Shown: piece by piece, positions 24,622-33,237 of the stretch
Layout of the letters: every line of letters starts with the position of its first letter
Numbering within the stretch: the stretch's first letter is position 1
NCBI GenBank assembly: GCA_017792445.1
Contig: CP051232.1
Span: forward strand, 124,001 to 188,000
Origin: Maritimibacter sp.
GTDB lineage: Bacteria; Pseudomonadota; Alphaproteobacteria; Rhodobacterales; Rhodobacteraceae
Direction: 5' to 3'
DNA: 64,000 nucleotides
Translations under genes and position numbers: made by a program
The notes under the pieces: model-generated
Told to the model about the DNA's origin: nothing
The model's database searches: none
The model's input: the letters and a program-made list of their open reading frames with translations, nothing else

Positions 24622-25311
24622 TCAGCCCAGCCATTTGTCATAATCCGAAACGAGAAGGTGAACCGGATCGGCGTCCTCCTCGATTTCAGAGAATCGGCCG
24701 ATGGGCTCGCGGAACACGTTGTCGGTCCGGTCGTCGTTCACGTTCGACACTTCGCCGATCAGAACGCGGCCGCCCTCGCCCCAGAACGCATGCCAAGTGT
24801 CGGTCTCGAGCGTGACGCTTTCGCCGGGCTTCAGCTTCAGCAGGCCGCCGGCTTCCATCACCCGCGCGCGCCCGTCGGTCAGCACGCGGACCTCGGCATT
24901 CTCGTCGACCGAGCCGTCCGCCTTCGCCTTGAACAGCTCCAGCACCAGCGTTCCGCCCCCACGGTTGATGATGTCCTCGGTCTTCAGGTTGTGCCGGTGC
25001 ATCGGCGAAAGCTGATCTTCGCCCGAGATCATGATCTTCTCGGCATATAGCATGCCCTTGCCCTGCGGGATGTTGTCGTTCGTCCCGTTGCGCACGGTGA
25101 ACAGGAACAGGCCCATGTCATCGTACTTGCCCTGCCCGTAGTCGGTGATGTCCCAGCCCAGCGCATGATCGCGCACCATCGGGGAATCCTCGGCCACCCG
25201 CTGTTTCAGCTCTTCGGGCGTCCAGTAGGCGAAGGGGGGCATGATATAGCCGAACGACCGGATGAAGGCGTCGCCGTCCTTCAGGATCTCGTTCACGGTG
25301 GATCGTTTCAT
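24622..25311 (-). CDS. D-lyxose/D-mannose-type sugar isomerase (cupin)
   Basis: A 229-residue cupin-fold protein resembling the D-lyxose isomerase family. It starts MKRSTVNEILKDGDAFIRSF and has the metal-binding cupin residues in LSPMHRHNLKTEDIINRGGG (two His, one Glu) with a later His in TDTWHAFWGEGG. The family interconverts D-lyxose and D-xylulose and often D-mannose and D-fructose. No pentose genes are adjacent, so the true substrate is open. The ATG at 25311 was chosen because of the GAGGAAG site before it; it is divergent from the GST gene. Confidence 0.85.
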   Translation of the reverse strand: MKRSTVNEILKDGDAFIRSFGYIMPPFAYWTPEELKQRVAEDSPMVRDHALGWDITDYGQGKYDDMGLFLFTVRNGTNDNIPQGKGMLYAEKIMISGEDQLSPMHRHNLKTEDIINRGGGTLVLELFKAKADGSVDENAEVRVLTDGRARVMEAGGLLKLKPGESVTLETDTWHAFWGEGGRVLIGEVSNVNDDRTDNVFREPIGRFSEIEEDADPVHLLVSDYDKWLG

Positions 25312-25402
25312 GAGGGCTTCCTCTCTGTCCTGCCGGGGGATGCCGGTGCTGTTGCCTTCCGCTCTGGCCCGCGCAAGAGTGCGCCGATCGGAGGCTCCCC
25401 AC

Positions 25403-26047
25403 ATGCTTACATTACACAACTATTTCCGGTCCTCGACCTCGACCCGCCTGCGCGCGGCGCTGAATCTCAAGGGCCTGGACTACGACTACAAGGCGTATGC
25501 GCTTCTCAAGCGCGAAACGCAAACCCCCGAGTTCCTGTCGAAAAGCCCCGCGGGCCTTGTGCCGGTGCTGGAGCTTGAGGACGGAACCGCCCTGTCGCAA
25601 TCGCTGGCGATCATCGAATACCTCGAGGAAGAGCATCCCGAGCCCCCGCTTCTGCCCGCCGACGCCAAAGGCCGCGCCCGTGTGCGCGCCCTGTCCTACA
25701 TGATCGCTTGCGAGGTACACCCGCTGAACAACCTGCGGGTCCTTCAGTATCTGACCTCGGAATTCGATGCCGACGATCAGGGAAAGACCGCATGGTTCAA
25801 CCACTGGGTCCACGCGACGTTCGCGCCGCTGGAGACCCTGCTTGCCGAAAGTCCGGACACCGGCACCTACTGCCATGGCGAGACGCCGGTGCTCGCTGAT
25901 TGCTGCCTGTATGCCCAGATGTGGAACAACAAGCGGTTCAAGGTGAACACCTCGGCCTATCCGACGATCGAACGGATCTTCACGGCCCTCGACACGCTGG
26001 ACGCGTTCCGCAAGGCGGCGCCTCCGACGCAGCCCGACGCGGCCTAG
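25403..26047 (+). CDS. Glutathione S-transferase, maleylacetoacetate isomerase (zeta) type
   Basis: A 214-residue GST. The thioredoxin-like N-domain begins MLTLHNYFRSSTSTRLRAAL; zeta-class isomerases carry SSCSWR here, so the nucleophilic Ser is kept but the Cys is replaced by Thr. It continues with SPAGLVPVLE and the glutathione-binding QSLAIIEYLEEEHP. The C-terminal helical domain (about 90-205) has the family ETPVLADCCLYAQMW. It would isomerise maleylacetoacetate (tyrosine breakdown) or related cis-enoic acids, but no fumarylacetoacetase or homogentisate gene is nearby, so a general GST is possible. Confidence 0.85.
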   Translation: MLTLHNYFRSSTSTRLRAALNLKGLDYDYKAYALLKRETQTPEFLSKSPAGLVPVLELEDGTALSQSLAIIEYLEEEHPEPPLLPADAKGRARVRALSYMIACEVHPLNNLRVLQYLTSEFDADDQGKTAWFNHWVHATFAPLETLLAESPDTGTYCHGETPVLADCCLYAQMWNNKRFKVNTSAYPTIERIFTALDTLDAFRKAAPPTQPDAA

Positions 26048-26067
26048 GCCCCGATCCAAACGACAAA

Positions 26068-26088
26068 GGCCGCGCATTTCGCGCGGCC
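26068..26088. terminator. Hairpin between GST and VPLPA-CTERM genes
   Basis: A perfect 8-bp stem, GGCCGCGC with GCGCGGCC, around a 5-nt loop between convergent genes. The T-run is poor in both directions (minus strand: TTTGTCGTTT). Confidence 0.6.
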
Positions 26089-26122
26089 CTCGTATCCATG
26101 GTCTGTCGACTGTTGCGGCGCG

Positions 26123-26743
26123 TCAGTCGGCCTTGCGCTTGCGGCGGCGGGCGACGAAGCCCATCGCGGCCAGCCCGCCGATCAGCAGCGGCATTGCAGC
26201 CGGAAGCGGCACGGCCGAGATGGCGGCGGCTTCGGCGTACTGCCCGCCCTGCACGCCCGGCTCATTCAGCACGAAGTTGTCGAAGCTAGCGTTGCCGAAC
26301 TTGGTGTAGATGAACACGCTCGACAGGCCGGTCCAGCCCAGCTGGAACGTCGAGAAACCGGGCTGCGCCCAGAACACCTTTTTGAAGTGGTCCCCGTTCG
26401 CCAGGTAGCCCACCACGCGCACCAGCGTCGACAGGTCGCTGTTCGAACCCGCGTCGAGGCTTTCGATCGAGAACGGCGACGCCGAGTGCAGAAGCAGCGG
26501 TTCGTTGCTCAGGCTCATCAGCCAGTCGCTGCCGTTCTTGGACGCATAGGGGCGCGGCTCGGCGAAACCCGAGTCGATCACATATCCTTCGGGCACGAAA
26601 AAGCGGAACGTGCCGGTGTGCAGAAAATCGTTGCTATAGTGCGTATGGCCGTTTTCAGCCGCGATGCCTTCAAAGTCCACCGTAACGGCTTGCGCCGTAC
26701 CTGCCGTCAGGACGAGGGCGATTGCCGAGAGCAATTTCTTCAT
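26123..26743 (-). CDS. VPLPA-CTERM sorting-domain protein
   Basis: A 206-residue exported protein. It has a signal peptide (MKKLLSAIALVLTAGTAQA), a beta-rich middle (VTVDFEGIAAEN; FSTFQLGWTGLSSVFIYTKF; a PEP-CTERM-like jelly roll with the end strand ASFDNFVLNEP), and a sorting tail VPLPAAMPLLIGGLAAMGF followed by RRRKRK. This tail is recognised and cut by the exosortase XrtD in Rhodobacterales, which releases or anchors the protein in the extracellular matrix. No exosortase or polysaccharide genes are in the window. The start at 26743 is the signal peptide methionine. Confidence 0.9.
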   Translation of the reverse strand: MKKLLSAIALVLTAGTAQAVTVDFEGIAAENGHTHYSNDFLHTGTFRFFVPEGYVIDSGFAEPRPYASKNGSDWLMSLSNEPLLLHSASPFSIESLDAGSNSDLSTLVRVVGYLANGDHFKKVFWAQPGFSTFQLGWTGLSSVFIYTKFGNASFDNFVLNEPGVQGGQYAEAAAISAVPLPAAMPLLIGGLAAMGFVARRRKRKAD

Positions 26744-27320
26744 TGTCACTGTCTCCGTCTCAAACCTGTAACTTCGAGGAATGTAGGATCGAACCTCGGC
26801 TGGCAACCGCAAAGTGGCAGAATTCAGGCACTGTTCACCCAAAGAACACAATGCCCAAAAGCAATGCCGTTAAACACCTAATATACCGGGTAAATTTTAA
26901 CGAACTGGGGGCCTCGGCATTAACAATGCTCACGCCATACTACAGGGCCGTTGCAAACCGTGTGAAATGCCCGATCCTTGATAATTAAGGGAAATCAATG
27001 ACATGATGTTAAGTATCCACGTTGGACCGGACAGGCTTCCGCGAAGTAACCCCCTGATCCGAAACACTATTACCAAGGGTAAAGGGCAAGTTGTCGCCGA
27101 CGCGAAGCGCGCGGTTCGCGGCCCTCGCCGGCAAACGCAAAATCGACGCCACACGGGGCCGAGTCGATGCGCGCGCCGCCCCGAAATTGACACGATCGTG
27201 ATCGGATCGCCCGCCGCACGGGCGTGACGATCCGGCCCGCCGGACGCCATGCGCCATCCCCTTGCCCCGCCGCGCCCGCTCCCCTAGAACAAGCGCCGAT
27301 CTTGCAGCAGGACCGCACAT
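26744..27320. other. 577-base non-coding gap before gatB
   Basis: I see no supported gene here. The stretch 26850-27080 is clearly poorer in G+C than the surroundings and contains several TTAA-type runs, while 27090-27320 is normal. It must hold the promoters of the VPLPA gene and gatB. A frame at 26830-26988 lacks any coding bias and was not called. Confidence 0.6.
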
Positions 27321-28832
27321 ATGCTCGACCTCACCTATGAAGCCCCGAAACCGAAGGTAATCCAGGGCGCCAAGCACGACTGGGAACTCGTGATCGGCCT
27401 CGAGGTGCACGCCCAGGTCGCCTCCAAGTCCAAGCTGTTCTCGGGCGCGTCGACCCTGTTCGGGTCCGAGCCGAACTCGAACGTCGCCTTCGTGGACGCG
27501 GCGATGCCGGGGATGCTGCCGGTGATCAACGAATTCTGTGTCGCGCAGGCGGTGCGCACCGGGCTGGGGCTGAAGGCCGACATCAACCTGAAGTCCGCTT
27601 TCGACCGGAAGAACTATTTCTACCCCGACCTGCCGCAGGGCTACCAGATCAGCCAGCTGTACCACCCCATCGTGGGCGAAGGCGAAGTGCTGGTCGACAT
27701 GGGCCCCGGCGTCGCGCGCAAGGTCCGCATCGAACGCATCCACCTGGAGCAGGACGCGGGCAAGTCGATCCACGACATGGATCCGCATTTCACCTTCGTC
27801 GACCTGAACCGTACCGGCGTCGCGCTGATGGAAATCGTCAGCCGCCCCGACATCCGCGGCCCCGAAGAAGCGGCGGCGTATGTCGGCAAGCTGCGGCAGA
27901 TCCTGCGCTATCTCGGCACCTGCGACGGCAACATGCAGAACGGCAACCTGCGCGCCGACGTGAACGTGTCGGTCTGCCGTCCGGGCGATTACGAGAAGTA
28001 CCAGGAGACGCAGGACTTCTCGCATCTGGGCACCCGCTGCGAGATCAAGAACATGAACTCGATGCGCTTCATCCAGCAGGCCATCGAGTACGAAGCGCGC
28101 CGCCAGATCCAGATCCTGGAAGCGGGTGGCGAGATCGATCAGGAAACGCGGCTGTACGACCCCGACAAGGGCGAGACCCGCTCGATGCGGTCCAAGGAAG
28201 AAGCGCACGATTACCGCTACTTCCCCTGCCCCGACCTGCTGCCGCTTGAGATCGAGCAAGCCTGGGTCGACGACATCGCCGCCTCGCTGCCGGAATTGCC
28301 GGATCAGAAGAAGGCCCGCTTTGTCGCGGATTACGGGATGACGGAATACGACGCCTCGGTGCTGACGGCCGAGGTCGAGAACGCATCCTTCTTTGAAGAG
28401 GTCGCGGCGGCGTCCGACGGCAAGCTGGCCGCGAACTGGGTGATCAACGAACTGTTCGGTCGTCTCAAGAAAGACGACAAGGACATCGGTGACAGCCCGA
28501 TGAGCCCGGCGCAGCTGGGCGGGATTATCTCGCTGATCCAGAAGGGCGACATTTCGGGCAAGATCGCGAAGGACCTGTTCGAGATCGTCTATACCGAGGG
28601 CGGCGACCCGTCGCTGATCGTGGAAGAGCGTGGCATGAAACAGGTCACCGACACCGGCGCCATCGAGGCCGCGGTGGACGAGGTGATCGCCGCCAACCCC
28701 GACCAGGTGGAAAAGGCCAAGGCCAACCCCAAGCTCGCCGGCTGGTTCGTGGGCCAGGTGATGAAAGCCACGGGCGGTAAAGCGAACCCGAAGGCGGTGA
28801 ACGAGCTGGTCGCGGCGAAACTGGGTTTGTGA
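27321..28832 (+). CDS. gatB: Aspartyl/glutamyl-tRNA(Asn/Gln) amidotransferase subunit B
   Basis: A 503-residue GatB, the tRNA-recognising kinase subunit of GatCAB, which converts Glu-tRNA(Gln) and Asp-tRNA(Asn) to the amidated forms. The signature [20 protein letters not shown] (residues 23-42), [15 protein letters not shown] and EDAGKSIHD-like metal/ATP site ([11 protein letters not shown]) are present, as are the helical and YqeY-like C-terminal domains ([20 protein letters not shown]). gatA and gatC are not adjacent. It is full length; the ATG at 27321 follows a GCAGGA site. Confidence 0.95.
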   Translation: MLDLTYEAPKPKVIQGAKHDWELVIGLEVHAQVASKSKLFSGASTLFGSEPNSNVAFVDAAMPGMLPVINEFCVAQAVRTGLGLKADINLKSAFDRKNYFYPDLPQGYQISQLYHPIVGEGEVLVDMGPGVARKVRIERIHLEQDAGKSIHDMDPHFTFVDLNRTGVALMEIVSRPDIRGPEEAAAYVGKLRQILRYLGTCDGNMQNGNLRADVNVSVCRPGDYEKYQETQDFSHLGTRCEIKNMNSMRFIQQAIEYEARRQIQILEAGGEIDQETRLYDPDKGETRSMRSKEEAHDYRYFPCPDLLPLEIEQAWVDDIAASLPELPDQKKARFVADYGMTEYDASVLTAEVENASFFEEVAAASDGKLAANWVINELFGRLKKDDKDIGDSPMSPAQLGGIISLIQKGDISGKIAKDLFEIVYTEGGDPSLIVEERGMKQVTDTGAIEAAVDEVIAANPDQVEKAKANPKLAGWFVGQVMKATGGKANPKAVNELVAAKLGL

Positions 28833-28840
28833 CGGGGTTT

Positions 28841-29067
28841 GGGTGCGCATGAATGTGCACCCTACCCGGCTTGCGGTACGCATTCGCCCGGTGCGCATGA
28901 ACGCGCACCCTACGCCGGCACCCGTAGGGTGCGCGTTCATGCGCACCGCATAATTCACACCCGGTAGGGTGCGCACTTGTGCGCACCGCATAATTCACAC
29001 CCGGTACGGTGCGCACTTGTGCGCACCGCGAAATTCATTCCCCCGTACGGTGCGCATTCATGCGCAC
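28841..29067. repeat. REP-like palindrome array, family A (six copies)
   Basis: Six copies of a roughly 25-base unit, GTAGGGTGCGCA followed by its near-complement TGCGCACC. Two copies lie in inverted orientation (28841-28865, 28889-28913), then four in direct orientation starting at 28924, 28964, 29004 and 29045 (period 40-41). Direct copies are separated by conserved ATAATTCACACCC-type linkers. Each unit is a hairpin preceded by GTAG, the layout of REP/BIME elements. The array lies just after gatB and may also act as a transcript end. It is not a CRISPR: the linkers repeat too. Confidence 0.88.
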
Positions 29068-29187
29068 TGTCCTCCATCCCCCCAACGGCCGATTTCCGCG
29101 GGTTGTGACCGCTCTCGCCCGCCCGCCGCTTTCCCTGACCCGACCCGTTTGCTAATGTCCCTCGGCGTCGAATCCGAGGGGTCCCAG

Positions 29188-29781
29188 ATGCCGCGTTATG
29201 AATACAAGGTCGTGCCCGCGCCGAAGAAGGCCGGGAAGGTAAAAGGGGTCAAGGGAACCGAAGCCCGCTTTGCCCACGAACTCGCCAGCCTGATGAACCA
29301 GTACGGCGCCGACGGCTGGGAATACCAGCGCACCGATACCCTGCCCTGCGAGGAACGCTCGGGCCTGACCGGCCGCACCACGACGTTCCAGAACCTGCTG
29401 GTGTTCCGGCGCGAACTGGACACGGCGATGCGCGCGGCGGATGCCATTGCGTCGGTCCACGTCGACCAGCCCGCGCCGATGACGGCTCCCGCCCCGGTCC
29501 GCACGCCGCCGCACGCCGAGCCAGCCCCCGCGCCGCGGGCCGAAGCCCCGGCACCCGCGCCGACCCCGACCCCGACACTCTCGGCCGAGCCGATGCGGAC
29601 TCCCGATGGCGAGTTGTCGTTCTCGCGCGCGCCGTTCCACCACCGCGGCGACGGTCAGGACGAGCCGCAGATCAGCGCCCGCTCGCCCGAGGGCGTCACG
29701 CCGCGCCTCGGCGCCGCCAGCCATCCAGAGCCCGCGGATCCCCCGGCAGAAACATCCCCCGGGGTGGCGCGGCGGGGTTAG
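29188..29781 (+). CDS. DUF4177 domain protein with Pro/Ala-rich tail
   Basis: A 197-residue protein. The first 75 residues are a DUF4177-type domain (YEYKVVPAPKKAGKVKG; LMNQYGADGWEYQRTDTLPC; FQNLLVFRREL), small beta-alpha modules of unknown function. From about residue 95 it becomes a low-complexity proline/alanine stretch (APAPTPTPTL), then a charged end. No signal peptide. ATG 29188 was chosen (GAGGGG upstream; it begins the domain); ATG 29154 is an in-frame alternative. Its stop overlaps the convergent bolA stop by four bases. Confidence 0.75.
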   Translation: MPRYEYKVVPAPKKAGKVKGVKGTEARFAHELASLMNQYGADGWEYQRTDTLPCEERSGLTGRTTTFQNLLVFRRELDTAMRAADAIASVHVDQPAPMTAPAPVRTPPHAEPAPAPRAEAPAPAPTPTPTLSAEPMRTPDGELSFSRAPFHHRGDGQDEPQISARSPEGVTPRLGAASHPEPADPPAETSPGVARRG

Positions 29782-30035
29782 GCCTCTATGTGAAGGGCCA
29801 GCGCGTGCAGACGTCCCATGACATCCGGCCCCAGCGCCTCGTGCACCGCGCGATGGCGTTGCAGTCGGGTCATGGGTTCGAAGGCCGGCGCCTTGATCCA
29901 CACGCGGAAATGACTGTCGCCGCCTTCCCGGTAGCCGGCGTGGCCACGGTGTTTTTCGCTTTCATCCTCAACAGTTAGCGTCTCGGGTGCAAAAGTTTCC
30001 GACAGCTTCTGCTCTATGATCGTTACCAGTTTCAT
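29778..30035 (-). CDS. bolA: BolA family protein
   Basis: An 85-residue BolA, a class II KH-fold protein that pairs with monothiol glutaredoxins in iron-sulfur and iron regulation. The core TLTVEDESEKHRGHAGYREG and RLQRHRAVHEALGPDVMGRLHALALH carry the conserved helix-turn region and the C-terminal histidine. It is divergent from the J-domain gene with a 76-base gap, an arrangement common in Rhodobacterales near cobS/cobT. Confidence 0.92.
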   Translation of the reverse strand: MKLVTIIEQKLSETFAPETLTVEDESEKHRGHAGYREGGDSHFRVWIKAPAFEPMTRLQRHRAVHEALGPDVMGRLHALALHIEA

Positions 30036-30111
30036 TTTTTCCCACCTGCCCCCTTCAATCCGGCGGCAAAACCATTAGACTTCCGTGTCCGAGTAGCAAA
30101 GGCGAGCCCAA

Positions 30112-30738
30112 ATGGCGAATCCAGATCCGTTCGGTTTTGACATCCGCGTCACCTCTGACAAGAAGAAGCGCAATCGTGGCAAACGCGGCATGTCCGGCGC
30201 GTTCGAGACGTCGCAGCGGGAATGCGAACATCCCGGCTGCCGCGAACAGGGCCAGTACCGCGCTCCACGGTCGCCCGATCACCTCGACGAGTACCTGTGG
30301 TTCTGCAAGGACCACGTCCGCGAGTACAATCTGAAATGGAACTTCTTCAACGGCACGACCGAAGAGGAATTCCAGGAGCAGATCGACAGCGACCGCGTCT
30401 GGGGCCGCGAGACCAAGCCGTTGAAACCGGGCGAGGAACAGCGCGCCTGGGCGCGGCTGGGCATCGACGACCCGCATCAGGTGCTGGGCGAAAACGCCAC
30501 GCGCAACCCCGGCAAGTCGGTCACCGGCACCCGCAAGCTGCCCCCCACCGAACGGCGCGCGCTGGATATTCTCGAAGCCAAGGACCATTGGCAGAAGGCC
30601 GAGATCCGCAAGGCCTACAAGGCGCTGATCAAGGTGCTGCACCCCGACATGAACGGCGGCGACCGCGGGCACGAGGAACAGCTTCAGGAAGTCGTCTGGG
30701 CCTGGGACCAGATCAAGGACAGCCGGAACTTCCAGTAA
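30112..30738 (+). CDS. J-domain protein with N-terminal Cys motif
   Basis: A 208-residue co-chaperone-like protein with its J-domain at the C-terminus (about residues 145-208): ALDILEAKDHWQKAEIRKAY and the obligatory HPD in VLHPDMNGGD. The N-terminal part has a probable zinc site, CEHPGCREQGQYRAP (residues 38-52) with YLWFCKDHVREYN further on. It would stimulate an Hsp70 ATPase; the client is not known. Its frequent proximity to cobS/cobT suggests, without proving, a link to the cobaltochelatase. Confidence 0.9.
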   Translation: MANPDPFGFDIRVTSDKKKRNRGKRGMSGAFETSQRECEHPGCREQGQYRAPRSPDHLDEYLWFCKDHVREYNLKWNFFNGTTEEEFQEQIDSDRVWGRETKPLKPGEEQRAWARLGIDDPHQVLGENATRNPGKSVTGTRKLPPTERRALDILEAKDHWQKAEIRKAYKALIKVLHPDMNGGDRGHEEQLQEVVWAWDQIKDSRNFQ

Positions 30739-30921
30739 GGCCACATCCTTACATGATTTCGGGGGCGCGCCATGGGTGCGCCCCTTGTCGTTCGCGCCCT
30801 GCCCGCCGACCCTGCGTCATGCGCGGAAACCGGACCGGCACGCCCGCGCGGCGCGCGCGGAAATTGACAGGTGCACCGCCCGCCCGATAGGGAATGTGGA
30901 CGCGGTATCCGGGGTCGGAGA

Positions 30922-31635
30922 ATGACAAAGCCATTGGTCGTGCTGTCCAGCGCACGTTCCGGCACCAACTATTTCCTGAGCGTTTTCCAGAAGATGGCGC
31001 CGGACGGTGTGGTCCTGCGCGAGGTGTTCCGCAAGGGCGGCGACAACCTTCCGGAACTCGCCGAACTGACCGGCCTGCCGCGGTCCCGGCTGGTGACGCT
31101 GGGGCAGGACGATCCGGTCGCACTGTGGCAAATGCTGCGTAAGGCCGCCGGATCGCGTCCGCTGGCGGTGAAGATCTTCTATTACCACGCAAGGCCAGGC
31201 AGCCCGATCTGGGACAGGCTGATCGACGAGGCGCGGATCATCCACCTTGTCCGCCGCCGTATCCTCGACACGCTGGTGTCGCGCAAGCTGGCCGAGGACA
31301 GCGGGACATGGTTCCAGCCCAGCCATGTCGACGGTCCGCCCGCGCGACCCGAGGTCCGGCTGGACCCAACCGAAGTTGCCACCTTCATCAGCGAACGGCA
31401 GGCCTATGTGCAGAGCTTCCGCGAACGGTTCCGGAACGCCGATCTGCACGAGGTCAGCTACGAGGACATCGCCGCCGATCCGAAGCTCTGCGCGGAACGT
31501 ATCGCGCAGGTGACCGGGCTTCCGATGCCCGCCTTCCCGATGCAGCTTCCGATCCGCAAGCAGAACACATGGGCGATCCCGGATATCGTTTCGAACTACA
31601 ACGAGATCGCGGATTTCGACAAATCCCACCTGTAA
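30922..31635 (+). CDS. Sulfotransferase family protein (Stf0-like)
   Basis: A 237-residue cytosolic sulfotransferase homologue. The 5'-phosphosulfate loop that binds PAPS is at the N-terminus: VVLSSARSGTNYFLSVFQ. A second helix (RIIHLVRRRILDTLVSRKLA, about residue 100) matches the 3'-phosphate region of Stf0 enzymes. Its acceptor is unknown. It is followed after 12 bases by a DUF6473 gene, a pairing seen repeatedly in Rhodobacterales. The ATG at 30922 begins the domain; the GGAG before it is close to the start codon. Confidence 0.85.
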   Translation: MTKPLVVLSSARSGTNYFLSVFQKMAPDGVVLREVFRKGGDNLPELAELTGLPRSRLVTLGQDDPVALWQMLRKAAGSRPLAVKIFYYHARPGSPIWDRLIDEARIIHLVRRRILDTLVSRKLAEDSGTWFQPSHVDGPPARPEVRLDPTEVATFISERQAYVQSFRERFRNADLHEVSYEDIAADPKLCAERIAQVTGLPMPAFPMQLPIRKQNTWAIPDIVSNYNEIADFDKSHL

Positions 31636-31647
31636 GGAAGCCGGCCG

Positions 31648-32514
31648 ATGTCGATGCAGTACCAGATGGAAAGCAGCCACATCGCCGACTATGGCCTGTG
31701 GACCCTACCCGGGATCGACTTTCCCCTGCGCGGCCCGCCAGTCGCCATCGACGGCAAGGCCCCTGCCATCTCGTTTCTCGGCGCGGCGCAGGTGTTCGGG
31801 ACTTTCGTGAACCATCCCTTCCCCAACCTGTTGGGAGAAATGCTGTCGGCCCGCGTGATGAACCTTGCGAACGGCGGCGCGGGGCCGGGTCTGTACGCCA
31901 CCCGGCCAGAGCTGATCGACCTTGTGAACCGCAGTTCGGTCTGCGTGATACAGGTGATGTCGGCGCGCTCGTCGATGCAGAACCGGTACATGACCTCGCT
32001 GAACGGCCGCGCCTCGGTGCGGCTGACCTACCCGGACGGGCGAAGCGAGGATTGTCTCGGCCACCATGCGCTTCTTCGCATCGCGGGCGCGGTGTCGAAG
32101 CAGGAGTTCGCGGACCTCGTGGCAGAGACGCTGGACAACTACGTCGCGCAGTATCGTGCGCTCTGCGCGGCGATCACCGTGCCGAAGGTGCTGTTGTACC
32201 TCGGGCCGAACCCGCCGATCGCCGATGTCACCTCGGACGACTGGACGCCCGAGCGTCTGGTGGGCACGCATCCGCATCTCGTGACGCAGAGGGTCTTCGC
32301 CGAGCTTCAGACGCTGTGCGAGGCGACCGTCGCCGTGGTCAGCAAGGAAGGCATGGACCGGCGCCTGCTGAACCGGTTCACCGGCGAGTACACGTCGATC
32401 AAGCGGTCCGAGACCTACACGATTACCAACCACCGCGCCTATATCCCGCCGCACATGCACGTTCAGGCGGCGCTGGAGCTTTACCCGGTCGTCGGGCCGT
32501 TTCTTGCGCCATAG
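31648..32514 (+). CDS. DUF6473 family protein
   Basis: A 288-residue protein of unknown function. The family start is DYGLWTLPGIDFPLRGPPV; then ISFLGAAQVFGTFVNHPFPN, NLANGGAGPGLYATRPEL and VIQVMSARSSMQNRY. The order GxxQxFG ... N-xxxGG-Gxx ... resembles an SGNH/GDSL-like fold with altered residues. No signal peptide or TM. It is 12 bases behind the sulfotransferase gene and very likely cotranscribed, so it may act on the same glycan or metabolite. Confidence 0.78.
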   Translation: MSMQYQMESSHIADYGLWTLPGIDFPLRGPPVAIDGKAPAISFLGAAQVFGTFVNHPFPNLLGEMLSARVMNLANGGAGPGLYATRPELIDLVNRSSVCVIQVMSARSSMQNRYMTSLNGRASVRLTYPDGRSEDCLGHHALLRIAGAVSKQEFADLVAETLDNYVAQYRALCAAITVPKVLLYLGPNPPIADVTSDDWTPERLVGTHPHLVTQRVFAELQTLCEATVAVVSKEGMDRRLLNRFTGEYTSIKRSETYTITNHRAYIPPHMHVQAALELYPVVGPFLAP

Positions 32515-32520
32515 GACGGC

Positions 32521-32997
32521 TCAGGTCGGGGTGAAGGTCAGCGCGATGCCGTTCAGACAATGCCGCTTGCCAGTGGGCTTCGGGCCGTCGTCGAAGATGT
32601 GCCCAAGGTGCGAACCGCATCGGCGGCAGTGAACCTCGGTCCGGGTGATGAACAGCTTGCGATCGGGCTTGGTGCGCACCGCGTCCTCGATGGGCGCCCA
32701 GAAGCTGGGCCAGCCGGTGCCGCTTTTGTACTTTGTGTCAGAGGGATAGACCGGCAGCTTGCAGCCCTTGCAGTTGAACGTGCCCGCGCGCGTCTCGTCG
32801 TTCAGGGGGCTGGTGAAAGCCCGCTCGGTACCTTCGTTGCGCAGCACGTCGTATTCGGCATCGCTCAGCATGGCGCGCCATTCGGCCTCGGACCGGCGGA
32901 CCGTGACATAGCGCGCGTCGGTCGCGGCGCGGCTGGCGCCTGCGCGCAGAAGCGCAATGGTGCCGGCGGCGGACAGAACGAATTCCCTGCGGTTCAT
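32521..32997 (-). CDS. msrB: Peptide-methionine (R)-S-oxide reductase, Tat-exported
   Basis: A 158-residue MsrB that repairs methionine-R-sulfoxide. Four zinc cysteines are in FNCKGCKLP and CRRCGSH, and the catalytic cysteine is in GKRHCLNG. The signature SGTGWPSFWAP is intact. The N-terminus MNRREFVLSAAGTIALLRAG carries a twin-arginine signal (NRREFV), so this copy acts in the periplasm. Electron supply would have to come through a membrane thiol system not present here. It converges on the DUF6473 gene and is divergent from cobS. Confidence 0.92.
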   Translation of the reverse strand: MNRREFVLSAAGTIALLRAGASRAATDARYVTVRRSEAEWRAMLSDAEYDVLRNEGTERAFTSPLNDETRAGTFNCKGCKLPVYPSDTKYKSGTGWPSFWAPIEDAVRTKPDRKLFITRTEVHCRRCGSHLGHIFDDGPKPTGKRHCLNGIALTFTPT

Positions 32998-33237
32998 GGT
33001 CTGCTCCTTTTCTCTGTTATAGTGCTGGCAGACACGGGACGCGGCGCCGATCCGCTCCGCCACCTCGCGAAACCGTGACCAAAGGTGGCCCCGCCCCACC
33101 GGCTGTAGCGCCCGGACGGCGGCATACGGCGACGGACGGCGGGTGGCGTTGACCTCATCCCGATAATCTTACATGAAGGCCCGTGGGCGCCGCGCCGCGG
33201 CGCCGCATGGAACGAATTCCCTGAAGCAGAGGTCGAA

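Noticed and set aside
26722-26988. An 88-codon plus-strand frame
   Set aside because: No coding bias, no ribosome binding site, and it crosses the start of the VPLPA-CTERM gene.
28841-29067. CRISPR-like spacing of repeats
   Set aside because: The linkers between the units are themselves repeated, two units are inverted, and there are no cas genes.
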